From: Chryseobacterium sp. ERMR1:04
GTDB lineage: Bacteria; Bacteroidota; Bacteroidia; Flavobacteriales; Weeksellaceae
NCBI RefSeq assembly: GCF_001297705.1
Contig: NZ_LIRF01000008.1
Span: 434,001 to 498,000 of the forward strand
Reading direction: 5' to 3'
Length of the DNA: 64,000 nucleotides
Part shown: piece by piece, positions 43,009 to 51,526 of the stretch
Numbering within the stretch: the first letter of the stretch is position 1
Layout: every line of letters starts with the position of its first letter
The notes under the pieces: generated by a model
The model's database searches: none
What the model was told of the DNA's origin: nothing
Seen by the model: the letters and a program-made list of their open reading frames with translations, nothing else
Position numbers and translations under genes: made by a program

Positions 43009-45969
43009 TTAGAAGTTAGCTTTTAATGATAATCCGATAGATCGGTTAACCGGTAGTCCGAATGCGTCTACCCCAACCCCACCAGGTGTATTTCCAGATA
43101 CTTGTTCAGGGTCAAACGGTGCTTTTTTATAGAAGAAAAATAAATTGGTTCCCACTAAACTTACCGTTGCATTTCTCATGTATTTTGACTTGATATCAAA
43201 AGTATATGAAATAGAAGCCTGACGTAATCTTACCGTTGTAGCGCTGTACATATAAGCCTCGTCAATTCCTTTTCCATATCCTTCGGTAGTCCCTACTTTT
43301 TGATAGTAATCTTTCGGATCTGTTAAACCGGTATAAGCCTGTCCTGCATTTGGAGTTCCTGGTGCATATACCGCATTTGGAATAGATACACCTCCGGCAT
43401 CTCTTGCATCAGCAGAAGCTTTACTTACCCCATACAAATCATTTGCTTTCTCAGTAAGAGAAAGAACCTGACCTCCAAATTTACCATCAATAAGGAAAGA
43501 GATTCCTAATTTGCCAATATTAAAAGTATTATTAAATCCTAAAATAAATTTAGGGTTCGGGTTACCCAAATAAGAAGGAGTATCTTCTGCTAATGGAATC
43601 CCTTTTTCATTCACCAAAATACGTCCCTGGTCATCTCTTTTAAATTTAATTCCGTAAAGATCTCCGAAAGATCCTCCCAGTTTAAGCTTTGTATACTCTC
43701 CCCCTCCAGTCAATGAGAAAAGTTGTTCTTCTGAAATACTCAACCTTGATGGGAATAGCTCAACGATCTTGTTCTTATTCACAGATCCATTCAATGCCGT
43801 AGTCCAACCAAATTTTTCTGTATTGAAAATTTTATAAGATAAAGAAGACTCGAAACCTATATTTTGTATTTTTCCTGCATTAATGTAATAAGATCCTGTA
43901 GGAATACCTCCTAAATTGGAAGCAATTTTGGTTTCCAACAACTGGTTACTCGTATTGGAATTATAATAGGTAATATCAAAACTTAATTTATTCTTCAACA
44001 TCCTTAGCTCTGTCCCCGCTTCAAAAGTTTTATTAAGTTCGGGTTTTGGAAACAATTCATTAAAATTAGGATCTGTAATGAAAGAGCTTTTAGGATATAC
44101 AATCGTTCCTGCATCTACTCCGTAAGAATATCCTTTGTTGTATTCAACCATTGAATTTGAAATATTCGCAGGCAATCCCAATCCAACAGTTGCGTATGAT
44201 CCTCTTATTTTCCAGAAATTAATTGTTTCCGGAAGTTTGAATATAGAAGATAATATAGCATTGGCACCTACAGATTCATAATCAAATCCGGTTCTTCCGG
44301 TTAGCGCTAAGCTAGAATCCCAATCATTTCTGAAGGTCATGTCTACATAGAACATATTTTTGTATCCAACAGATGCACTTGCAAAAACCGACTGCACCTG
44401 TCTTTTCATATTGGTATAGATGTAATGATATCCATCTCCAGGTGATCTGTTTGTACTCCATTGAAGGTTATTCAGAGTAAAAAGATTAGGAGCAGCCAGA
44501 TAAGCATTATCAATCTGTGTAATCTTATTTCGTGACGTATTGATACTTCCCCCTACTGTAAAATCTAAAGAGATATCCTCACTTAGCTTTGGGCTACCGA
44601 TAAGTAAAACATCGCCATAAGTAGAAGAGTTTTCGTATACATTTTTAAGAATTCTTCCATTTTTACCTCCAGCTAGTAAACTATTCGCTGAGAAAGCAGC
44701 AATATCACGCTGACTGTCTGATATATTCCAGCTATAATTCCCTCTCACTCTTGCAGACAACCATGGATTGATCTGATAAGACAGCGCAAGTGCTCCATAG
44801 GCATTTTTATTGCTAACAGTAACCGGATTTCTGTTTAAGATCCAATAAGGATTCTGCGTTGCAGGATTTCCTTTAAAGCTTCCTTCCGGAGTAATTTCCC
44901 ACCAGTTCTGAGCTGGTAAATATCTGGTTTTATCTATATAGGAATAATTATCGGGTCCATATTGATCAAAGTCTACTCCTCTTGGTAACCAGTACAAACT
45001 TGTTAAGGGCGAAAATGATGCTCCTGGAGTCTGTCTGTTTTTACTTTCCTGCAGTGAACCAATGAAGTTGGCATCTAATGTCAACTTATCATCCATGAAC
45101 TTGCTGGAGTTTCTGAAAGAGACATTATACTGATCAAAATATGACATAGGAACGACTCCTTTATTGGTGGTATTCCCAACAGAAAAATAATTGGTAGATT
45201 TTTCATTCCCAGACTGGAAAGAAAGACTGTTTACCCACGTAGTTCCTGTTTGCAGAAAATCTTTAAGATAATCTTTAGATGCTCCTTTTGCACCCCAGCT
45301 CTGTACAGATTCTCCAGGCTGCTGTCCTGAAACAGATGGGTCATAAGACAAATAACTGTGCTGCAACTTTGGAAGGCTATACGCTCTATCTGCTGTGAGG
45401 CTGGTGCTGTAAGTAATAGTACTTTTACCTGCACGTCCTTTTTTTGTAGTAATCAAAATAGCTCCGTTTCCTCCGGCAGAACCATACAATGCAGAAGCAG
45501 AAGCTCCTTTCAGGAAGTTCATGCTTTCAATATCATCCGGGTTAATTGAGCTCAGTACATCTCCGGGATCCGGCATATTGGAGTATTGTCCGATATCTGC
45601 AGACTTCCCTGTACCATTCACAATAGGAATTCCATCGATTACATACAGTGGCTGAGTGTTGGATACCGATTTGTTTCCTCTCATAATCACCCTTACGGAA
45701 CTTCCTACCCCGTTCGTTCTGTTGACCTGTACATTGGAAACTTTTCCGTTGATAGAATTTAAAAGATTGGGAGTTTTTACCGCAGTCAGTTCATCTCCGC
45801 CAATCTGCTGGCTAGAATACGTCAGCGAGCGGGCTTGTTTTTTTATCCCCAAAGAAGTGACAACAACCTCCTGAATATCGGTTGTCTTGGTGGTGTCGGC
45901 TGTTTTCCTCTCCTGAGCATTTGAATAAAAGGAAAGAACTAATAGAACCGGTATAACTGCTTTTCTCAT
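43009..45969 (-). CDS. SusC/RagA-type TonB-linked outer membrane protein
   Basis: 986 residues from MRKAVIPVLLVLSFYSNAQ. TonB box DIQEVVVTSLG at 31-41, then a plug (about 45-165; LNSINGKVSNVQVNRTNG, VIMRGNKS, LYVIDGIPI) and a large barrel ending in a Phe. The N-terminal carboxypeptidase-regulatory-like domain found in most SusC proteins is missing: only about 12 residues separate signal cleavage and TonB box. It is the first gene of the PUL transcript. A start at 46008 is possible but gives no clean signal peptide. Confidence 0.94.
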   Translation of the reverse strand: MRKAVIPVLLVLSFYSNAQERKTADTTKTTDIQEVVVTSLGIKKQARSLTYSSQQIGGDELTAVKTPNLLNSINGKVSNVQVNRTNGVGSSVRVIMRGNKSVSNTQPLYVIDGIPIVNGTGKSADIGQYSNMPDPGDVLSSINPDDIESMNFLKGASASALYGSAGGNGAILITTKKGRAGKSTITYSTSLTADRAYSLPKLQHSYLSYDPSVSGQQPGESVQSWGAKGASKDYLKDFLQTGTTWVNSLSFQSGNEKSTNYFSVGNTTNKGVVPMSYFDQYNVSFRNSSKFMDDKLTLDANFIGSLQESKNRQTPGASFSPLTSLYWLPRGVDFDQYGPDNYSYIDKTRYLPAQNWWEITPEGSFKGNPATQNPYWILNRNPVTVSNKNAYGALALSYQINPWLSARVRGNYSWNISDSQRDIAAFSANSLLAGGKNGRILKNVYENSSTYGDVLLIGSPKLSEDISLDFTVGGSINTSRNKITQIDNAYLAAPNLFTLNNLQWSTNRSPGDGYHYIYTNMKRQVQSVFASASVGYKNMFYVDMTFRNDWDSSLALTGRTGFDYESVGANAILSSIFKLPETINFWKIRGSYATVGLGLPANISNSMVEYNKGYSYGVDAGTIVYPKSSFITDPNFNELFPKPELNKTFEAGTELRMLKNKLSFDITYYNSNTSNQLLETKIASNLGGIPTGSYYINAGKIQNIGFESSLSYKIFNTEKFGWTTALNGSVNKNKIVELFPSRLSISEEQLFSLTGGGEYTKLKLGGSFGDLYGIKFKRDDQGRILVNEKGIPLAEDTPSYLGNPNPKFILGFNNTFNIGKLGISFLIDGKFGGQVLSLTEKANDLYGVSKASADARDAGGVSIPNAVYAPGTPNAGQAYTGLTDPKDYYQKVGTTEGYGKGIDEAYMYSATTVRLRQASISYTFDIKSKYMRNATVSLVGTNLFFFYKKAPFDPEQVSGNTPGGVGVDAFGLPVNRSIGLSLKANF

Positions 45970-46111
45970 AAGGCTTAGATTAGTTAGATTTAATTGAGAA
46001 TCAATCACATTACTTTAGCATTCGATACAAAAATTTCTTATTTTTTTAGCAATATTTTGCTCTTTATGCATCAGATAATTTAAAGTTTTCTTAAGATTTA
46101 ATTCACATTAG

Positions 46112-46119
46112 CAAATCTA
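46112..46119 (-). promoter_or_regulatory. Candidate -7 box of the SusC operon
   Basis: TAGATTTG on the minus strand; the leader to SusC would be about 135 bases. No clear -33 element. The gap 45970-46332 holds this box, several AT palindromes and the AraC terminator; I see no small gene in it. Confidence 0.35.
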
Positions 46120-46274
46120 AATTTTGTTACCAGTCAGATATAATACTATTTTGTCATAAAATGATATTATTATTTCATGCTTGTTTTTAAAACAATCATA
46201 CCAAACTAATTTACAAATAGATACAATGCATTTTAAGGGATTAAACCCAAGGCATTTATTTCACTTTTTAACAA

Positions 46275-46302
46275 AAAAATCCAGATCTTGAAATCCGGAT
46301 TT
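46275..46302. terminator. Terminator after the PUL AraC gene
   Basis: AAAATCC(A)GAT and ATCCGGATTTT arms, a short loop and A/T runs on both sides. It lies 31 bases after the AraC stop codon. Confidence 0.65.
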
Positions 46303-46332
46303 TCTAAAAATTATTTTATGAAGTAAGCCTTT

Positions 46333-47211
46333 TTATTCAATTTTTTTGACTCCTTTAAACTGTTCTCTAAACTCTGTAGGTGTTGTTTTCTTGATGGATT
46401 TAAAGACTTTATTAAAATTAGCAATATTATTAAATCCGGCTTCAAAAGCGATTTCAAAAACCGTTAGATTTTTTTCCATAAGCCATCGGGCGGCATAGCT
46501 TATTCTTACTTCGTTAAGATAATTTACAAACGTTTTACTAATCCTTTTTTTGATAAATCTATTGAAAGTAACATTGCTCATATTCACAAGTGAGGCAACA
46601 TCATCCAGTGTTATTTTATTTTCAAAATTTTTGTGTACAAAATCATGAACAATTTTCATTTTGTCATTATCAGCAAAAGTCTCCAAATCAATACTATAAG
46701 ATGATAAAAATATTTTATCTTCTGCAACCGCCAGCTCATTAAGGATTTTCATGATTTCAATAAAAGATTCAAAACTGCTCATTTTAGAGAGATTGAGAAA
46801 AGAATCTTTTAGTTTTTCAGCTGTTTCTGTTGAAAATAAAATCCCTCTGATGGATTCTTTTATCAGTTTATTAATCGGTTTCAACACATTTTTTTCCATC
46901 AAAGATTGATTGAAAAAATCCTGATTGAATTGCACTGTTATCTCATTGGTTTTCCTATTCTTACATTTATGATTAGCCCAACAATGAGGCAGATTTGGCC
47001 CCACAATAACCAGCTCTATATCTCCAATTTCCCCTGTATGATCTCCAATCATTCTACGGTATCCTTTTCCTTTGTAAACAAAATTTATTTCAATCTCAGG
47101 ATGGTAGTGATATGGGAAATCAAATGATGCTTTAATACGGTCAAACACAAGAAAGCTATCTTCGGGAGATAGTGGAGTTATTTCTCTCAGAATATTTTCT
47201 AATTCGCTCAT
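46333..47211 (-). CDS. AraC family regulator (cupin N-terminal domain)
   Basis: 292 residues. The N-terminal cupin-like sensor domain (about 15-150) has FDFPYHYHPEIEINFVYKGKGYR and LPHCWAN. The C-terminal pair of helix-turn-helix motifs (about 185-285) has ITLDDVASLVNMSNVTFNRFIKKR and VFEIAFEAGFNNIANFNKVFK. It sits just upstream of SusC in the same orientation, so a role as local PUL regulator is likely though not proven; Bacteroidota PULs more often use hybrid two-component or SusR regulators. Confidence 0.88.
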   Translation of the reverse strand: MSELENILREITPLSPEDSFLVFDRIKASFDFPYHYHPEIEINFVYKGKGYRRMIGDHTGEIGDIELVIVGPNLPHCWANHKCKNRKTNEITVQFNQDFFNQSLMEKNVLKPINKLIKESIRGILFSTETAEKLKDSFLNLSKMSSFESFIEIMKILNELAVAEDKIFLSSYSIDLETFADNDKMKIVHDFVHKNFENKITLDDVASLVNMSNVTFNRFIKKRISKTFVNYLNEVRISYAARWLMEKNLTVFEIAFEAGFNNIANFNKVFKSIKKTTPTEFREQFKGVKKIE

Positions 47212-47399
47212 ATAGCAGTTTTGGAAAAAGGGTTAACAGTACAAATCTTTGTAAAAATGCTAAAATAATATCAATCTAGGGATGTATTCTTTTGTTTTTT
47301 TTAAAAGAATCTTTTCCATCCTTTTTAGGTTCAATAGTTTTCAATAATTTAATGTATTGAAATCATGCTTTTTTGTATCTTTAAACTTAAAGTAAATCT
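47212..47399. promoter_or_regulatory. Divergent promoter region between two AraC genes
   Basis: Near-consensus -7 boxes are present: on the minus strand AAGATTTG (47242-47249), and on the plus strand TATCTTTA (47376-47383), each one base off TAnnTTTG. The rest is AT-rich without a clear operator. Confidence 0.4.
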
Positions 47400-48272
47400 A
47401 TGGGATTACAAGATCTGGTTTTTGAAGACAATTATAAAAAATTCGGACTCATTCTATTTTCTAATGAAAATCTTGAAACCATCAACAAAATAAAATCTCA
47501 ACCCTATATAAAAATACTTTTAGTTCCTGCAGGCTATGAACTGACCGTAGATTTCAATCATTACAAAACAGAAGCTCCTACTCTATTTTTTCTTACCTAT
47601 CAATATTTTGACATTAAAAATGGAAACGCTGAAGCGGCTTCACTTCTTTATTACAACAGAGATTTTTATTGCATCCAAATTCATGATAAGGAAGTAGCCT
47701 GTGACGGTTTGCTTTTCCATAATATCTTTGAAATCCCGAAAGTTGATCTTGATGATTCTGAATCAATGATTATTAAAAACTTATTTCAAAACATCCAGGA
47801 AGAGCTGGAATGGAAAGAATCTTCCAGCGAAGAAATGATACGAACCTATTTAAAACAGGTCATTATCCGCGCCACCAGAAAATGGAAAAAACAAAATCTG
47901 GATAATGACACTGTAAAAATTCTGAGTAATGAATTGGATGTGTTCAGAGATTTCAGCAGACATCTGGAAATCCATTTCAGAGAGAAACACAATGTTGCCG
48001 ATTATGCAGAATTACTTCACCTAGCTCCGAAAACATTAACGCATAAATTTAAAAGCTTACATCTGGATTCGCCCAATCAGTTTATCATCAATCGAATCTT
48101 ACTGGAAGCTAAAAGACTGTTATTCTACACTGACAAACCTGTTAAAGAAATTGCTTACGATCTAGGCTATGAAGATCCTGCTTATTTCAACCGACTCTTC
48201 ACCAATAAAATTGGAAACACTCCCGTTAATTTCAAGAAAAACTACACCTCGGGAAAAAAGTACAATATTTAG
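47400..48272 (+). CDS. AraC family regulator
   Basis: 290 residues. The N-terminal half (about 1-175) is a cupin-like domain with PTLFFLTYQYFDI. The C-terminal helix-turn-helix pair (about 185-285) has YAELLHLAPKTLTHKFKSLH and PVKEIAYDLGYEDPAYFNRLFTNK. It differs from the AraC protein upstream. An OsmC gene starts 89 bases after the stop with its own -7 box, so the regulator may act on it; this is inferred from position. Confidence 0.85.
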   Translation: MGLQDLVFEDNYKKFGLILFSNENLETINKIKSQPYIKILLVPAGYELTVDFNHYKTEAPTLFFLTYQYFDIKNGNAEAASLLYYNRDFYCIQIHDKEVACDGLLFHNIFEIPKVDLDDSESMIIKNLFQNIQEELEWKESSSEEMIRTYLKQVIIRATRKWKKQNLDNDTVKILSNELDVFRDFSRHLEIHFREKHNVADYAELLHLAPKTLTHKFKSLHLDSPNQFIINRILLEAKRLLFYTDKPVKEIAYDLGYEDPAYFNRLFTNKIGNTPVNFKKNYTSGKKYNI

Positions 48273-48308
48273 GTCTTTTTATCTATTTATTTTACTCAAC
48301 AACCACTA

Positions 48309-48316
48309 TATCTTTG
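48309..48316 (+). promoter_or_regulatory. Candidate -7 box of the OsmC gene
   Basis: TATCTTTG, 45 bases before the ATG at 48362. No clear -33 element. Confidence 0.5.
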
Positions 48317-48361
48317 TATCATCAAAAACAAACAACATTAAATAACAAAAAACAAAACATT

Positions 48362-48778
48362 ATGAAACGTAACGCAACAGCCGTTTGGAACGGTAACATC
48401 AAAGAAGGAAAAGGACATTTAACCACTCAAAGTACAACGTTGAATGAAACTCAATATTCTTTCAACAGCCGTTTTGCTGACGGAGTGGGAACAAACCCTG
48501 AAGAATTATTGGCAGCAGCTCACGCAGGATGCTTTACTATGAAATTAAGCGCCGAACTTTCTCAGGCTGGTTTTACTCCGGAAGAATTGGTTACAAAATC
48601 AGTAATCACCCTTGATCCAACCCTTGGAAAAATTACAAAATCTGAACTGACTTTAACCGCAAAAGTTCCGGGACTTTCAGAAGAAGAGTTTCAAAAATTC
48701 GCTAAAATTGCTGAAGAAGGATGCCCTGTAAGCGCAGCTTTCAATTTTGAAATTACTTTGACTGCTACTTTGGCTTAA
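48362..48778 (+). CDS. OsmC family peroxidase
   Basis: 138 residues from MKRNATAVWNGNIKEGKGH; upstream in-frame ATG is rejected because it lies in the leader. The two redox cysteines are in HAGCFTMKLS and EEGCPVSAAF, as in OsmC proteins that reduce organic peroxides with thiol electrons. The sequence matches the YhfA/OsmC branch, not Ohr. It lies after an AraC regulator and before the nested repeats at 48801. No terminator hairpin apart from the repeat. Confidence 0.9.
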   Translation: MKRNATAVWNGNIKEGKGHLTTQSTTLNETQYSFNSRFADGVGTNPEELLAAAHAGCFTMKLSAELSQAGFTPEELVTKSVITLDPTLGKITKSELTLTAKVPGLSEEEFQKFAKIAEEGCPVSAAFNFEITLTATLA

Positions 48779-48800
48779 CAATTATCTATAAAAAGATATT

Positions 48801-49084
48801 TTTGTCATCCTCTGTATGCATTCGTAAAGTATTTTTAACGCAAAGATTCATTTTTAATTCTGATTATTTAAGATAGCAAAGAATTGAATCAATATAATTG
48901 ATTCTTAAGAAGCATCCTTCATCAGAGACTTTGTCGTATTTCTTTGCTTCCTAAAAATAATATTTTTTTTATATTAAAACTTTGCGTTTAAAAATGAATT
49001 TTAGTGTTATACTCATTATCATTCTATGAGGAATCTAAAGAAGTATATAGAAAAAACTAAGTTGAGATTCCTCCGGATGACAAA
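48801..49084. repeat. Nested repeat structure after osmC
   Basis: The outer pair is TTTGTCATCC (48801-48810) with GGATGACAAA (49075-49084). Inside is an approximately 160 bp unit (48833-48993) with ends TTTTAACGCAAAG and CTTTGCGTTTAAAA, a diverged form of the dispersed repeat. A second inverted pair, GAGGAATCT (49028-49036) with AGATTCCTC (49065-49073), adjoins it. AGCAAAGAA/TTCTTTGCT and an AT palindrome lie in the middle. This fills most of the 428-base gap between osmC and the TetR gene. Confidence 0.6.
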
Positions 49085-49150
49085 TTAGGTGAATAGATCA
49101 TAAATAATTAAATCTGAGCTTATCCAACAGTTCAGATTTATTTTTAAAAC

Positions 49151-49184
49151 AAAATATACCGCTTGGTATATTTTCGTATCTTTG
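49151..49184 (+). promoter_or_regulatory. TetR operator overlapping the promoter
   Basis: A perfect 10-bp inverted repeat AAAATATACC-GCTT-GGTATATTTT (49151-49174) lies three bases before the -7 box TATCTTTG (49177-49184), right in the -33 zone. A bound repressor would block the polymerase. The pattern fits an operator for the TetR protein encoded 22 bases downstream. Confidence 0.7.
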
Positions 49185-49206
49185 CAGTATAATTTCATTA
49201 CAGGAA

Positions 49207-49812
49207 ATGTCAAAAGCAGAAAAGACAAAACAATTTATTATTGAAAAAACAGCCTCTTTATTTAACACAAAGGGCTATACTTCTACGTCGCTTTCCGACA
49301 TAACAGAAGCTACAGGATTAACGAAAGGAAGCATCTATGGAAACTTTGAAAATAAAGACGAAGTAGCTCTTGAGGTCTACAAATACAACTCGAGCTTACT
49401 GGCCAAAAGCATGGCAAGATCTTTAGGTGATGAATTCCCAACCACAATTGATAAACTTAATGCCTTTGTGAATTTCTACCGAAAAAGCTGGAAAATGGTT
49501 TTTGAAAGTGGTGGATGCCCATTAATGAATGCTGCTACTGAAGCTGATGATACTTTTCCCGCTTTACAAAAACAGGTTTCTTTATCCTTCGAAATTTGGA
49601 TTAAAAAAATTGTATCTGTTATTGTGCAGGGACAGCAAAAGAAAGAGATCCATCAGCATATCAATGCCGAAGAATACGGAGCGCTCTTTATCATGATCGT
49701 TGAAGGAGGTATTTTACTTTCCAAAACAACAGATGATGAAAAATACCTCAACCTTGCTTTAGATCGGATTTTATTAATGATTGACAAAGAACTAAAACTC
49801 CTTCCATCATAA
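49207..49812 (+). CDS. TetR/AcrR family regulator
   Basis: 201 residues. N-terminal helix-turn-helix (about 8-55): IIEKTASLFNTKGYTSTSLSDITEATGLTKGSIYGNFENKD. The helical ligand domain contains SGGCPLMNAATEADDTFP. It heads an operon with a thiolase, a thioesterase and a ketoacyl synthase, all closely spaced, and a palindrome in its promoter suggests self-repression. The inducer is unknown; an acyl-CoA would be natural by analogy with FadR-type TetR proteins. Confidence 0.9.
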   Translation: MSKAEKTKQFIIEKTASLFNTKGYTSTSLSDITEATGLTKGSIYGNFENKDEVALEVYKYNSSLLAKSMARSLGDEFPTTIDKLNAFVNFYRKSWKMVFESGGCPLMNAATEADDTFPALQKQVSLSFEIWIKKIVSVIVQGQQKKEIHQHINAEEYGALFIMIVEGGILLSKTTDDEKYLNLALDRILLMIDKELKLLPS

Positions 49813-49822
49813 AATTGACGCT

Positions 49823-51091
49823 ATGGAAACAAAAAAAGTAGCAATCGTAGGATACAACAGGATTCCTTTTGCCAGAATGAATACCGCTTATGCAGATGCA
49901 GACAATCAAAGTTTATTGATTTCTGCGTTGAATGGGCTTATTGATCGTTATCATTTAAAAGGAAAACTTTTAGGTGAAGTGGCAGGCGGGGCTGTCATTA
50001 AACATATTTCTGAAAGCAACCTCATCAGAGAAACGGTGATGAATACCTCACTCGATCCTGCAACTCCTGCGTGTGATTTGCAACAGGCTTGTGATACAGG
50101 AATTGAAGCAGCTATTTACATCGGAAATAAAATTGCCTTAGGCCAAATCGAAAGTGGAATTGCCTGCGGCGTTGAAGCCATGAGCAACATCCCGTTTGAA
50201 TCTTCGCCAAGATTAAGAAAAGCATTGTTAAAAGCCAACAAAGAAAAATCTGCTTTTGGAAAACTAAAACACTTATTAAGTCCAACACTGAAAGACTGGA
50301 TGCCGATTCCCTACAAAGGACAAGAACCCAAAACAGGTTTGGTAATGGGCGGACACACAGAAATTACCGCAAAACATTATCAGATTTCCCGTGAGGATCA
50401 GGATGAATTGGCTTTTAAAAGTCATCAAAATATGGCGAAAGCGTATGATGAAGGCTTTTTTGATGATATGATCACCCCCGCTTTTGGTTTAGATAAAGAC
50501 AATAATCTTCGTCGTGATACAAGTTTGGAGAAATTAGCTTCATTAAAACCCGCTTTCGATAAACAAAACGGAACGTTGACAGCCGGAAATTCAACTCCAT
50601 TTACCGATGGAGCTTCTGCCGTTTTATTGGCAAGTGAAGATTGGGCAAAAGCCAATAATCTTCCCATCTTAGCTTATATCACATTCTCAGAAGTGGCAGG
50701 AATTGAATATGTTGAAAATAAACAAAACCTACTACTGGCTCCCGTTTTTGCAGCAGACAGAATGCTTAAAAAAGCAGGAATGAACTTGGAAGACTTTGAT
50801 TATTATGAAATTCACGAGGCTTTTGCTGCTCAGGTTTTAGCTACCATTAAAATCTGGGAGAATGATGATTTGGCAAAGCAATTCGGATTAGAAAAAGCAT
50901 TAGGAAAAATCGACAGAACCAAATTAAACGTAAAAGGCGGAAGTCTTGCTTCAGCCCATCCTTTTGCTGCAACCGGCGGAAGAATCATTGGTACATTGGC
51001 AAAATTACTGAATGAAAAAGGAAGCGGGAAAGGATTTATTTCCATTTGCGCCGCCCGCGGACAAGGGGTAACGATGATCTTAGAAAAATAA
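49823..51091 (+). CDS. Acetyl-CoA C-acyltransferase (thiolase)
   Basis: 422 residues. The thiolase nucleophile is Cys90 in QQACDTGIEA; the catalytic His is in YEIHEAFAAQ; the C-terminal Cys409 is in SICAARGQGV, where the canonical motif has Gly-Gly before the last Gly and here an Arg stands. It resembles FadI-type enzymes of beta-oxidation. There is no FadJ or acyl-CoA dehydrogenase gene nearby. The start follows the TetR stop by 10 bases and the next gene starts 8 bases after this stop. Confidence 0.92.
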   Translation: METKKVAIVGYNRIPFARMNTAYADADNQSLLISALNGLIDRYHLKGKLLGEVAGGAVIKHISESNLIRETVMNTSLDPATPACDLQQACDTGIEAAIYIGNKIALGQIESGIACGVEAMSNIPFESSPRLRKALLKANKEKSAFGKLKHLLSPTLKDWMPIPYKGQEPKTGLVMGGHTEITAKHYQISREDQDELAFKSHQNMAKAYDEGFFDDMITPAFGLDKDNNLRRDTSLEKLASLKPAFDKQNGTLTAGNSTPFTDGASAVLLASEDWAKANNLPILAYITFSEVAGIEYVENKQNLLLAPVFAADRMLKKAGMNLEDFDYYEIHEAFAAQVLATIKIWENDDLAKQFGLEKALGKIDRTKLNVKGGSLASAHPFAATGGRIIGTLAKLLNEKGSGKGFISICAARGQGVTMILEK

Positions 51092-51099
51092 AACTGAAA

Positions 51100-51525
51100 A
51101 TGGACAGATTAGAACAATTAAAACAATTCATCGGAAAAGAATTTACCCAATCTCCTTCTCCTTTTATGAAATGGCTCAACCCCATTGTAGTTTCTGTAGA
51201 AGAAGGACATTTGGAGTTTCAATATAAAGTAAGGCCAGAATGGCTAAATCCGATAGGAAATCTTCATGGCGGAGTGACCGCAGCTATTGTTGATGACATC
51301 ATTGGAGCGACAATGTTCTCCCTAAATGAAAATTCTTTCATCACAACCATCAATAATGTCATAGATTATTTTTCAACTGCAAAAGAAAATGATAATATTG
51401 TAGCCGAAACGAAAATCATTAAAAGAGGTAAGCAATTTGTAAACGCTCAATGCGAAATATGGAACGCAGATAAGACGCGTTTAATTGCAAGGGGAACCTC
51501 TAATTTATTTAAAATCAGTAACTAA
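51100..51525 (+). CDS. PaaI family thioesterase (hotdog fold)
   Basis: 141 residues from MDRLEQLKQFIGKEFTQSP. The hotdog core has NPIGNLHGGVTAAIVDDIIGATMF, with the HGG and Asp typical of PaaI-like acyl-CoA thioesterases, followed by FITTINNVIDYFSTAKENDN. It would release acids from acyl-CoA (or ACP). An earlier ATG in frame lies inside the thiolase gene and is rejected. One base separates its stop from the next ATG. Confidence 0.88.
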   Translation: MDRLEQLKQFIGKEFTQSPSPFMKWLNPIVVSVEEGHLEFQYKVRPEWLNPIGNLHGGVTAAIVDDIIGATMFSLNENSFITTINNVIDYFSTAKENDNIVAETKIIKRGKQFVNAQCEIWNADKTRLIARGTSNLFKISN

Positions 51526-51526
51526 T

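Noticed and set aside
48801..49084. CRISPR array
   Set aside because: The repeats are inverted and nested, not equal direct repeats with unique spacers; no cas genes are present.
51046..51099. An earlier in-frame start for the thioesterase inside the thiolase gene
   Set aside because: The extension is Arg-rich and out of keeping with the hotdog family; the ATG at 51100 lies 8 bases after the thiolase stop.
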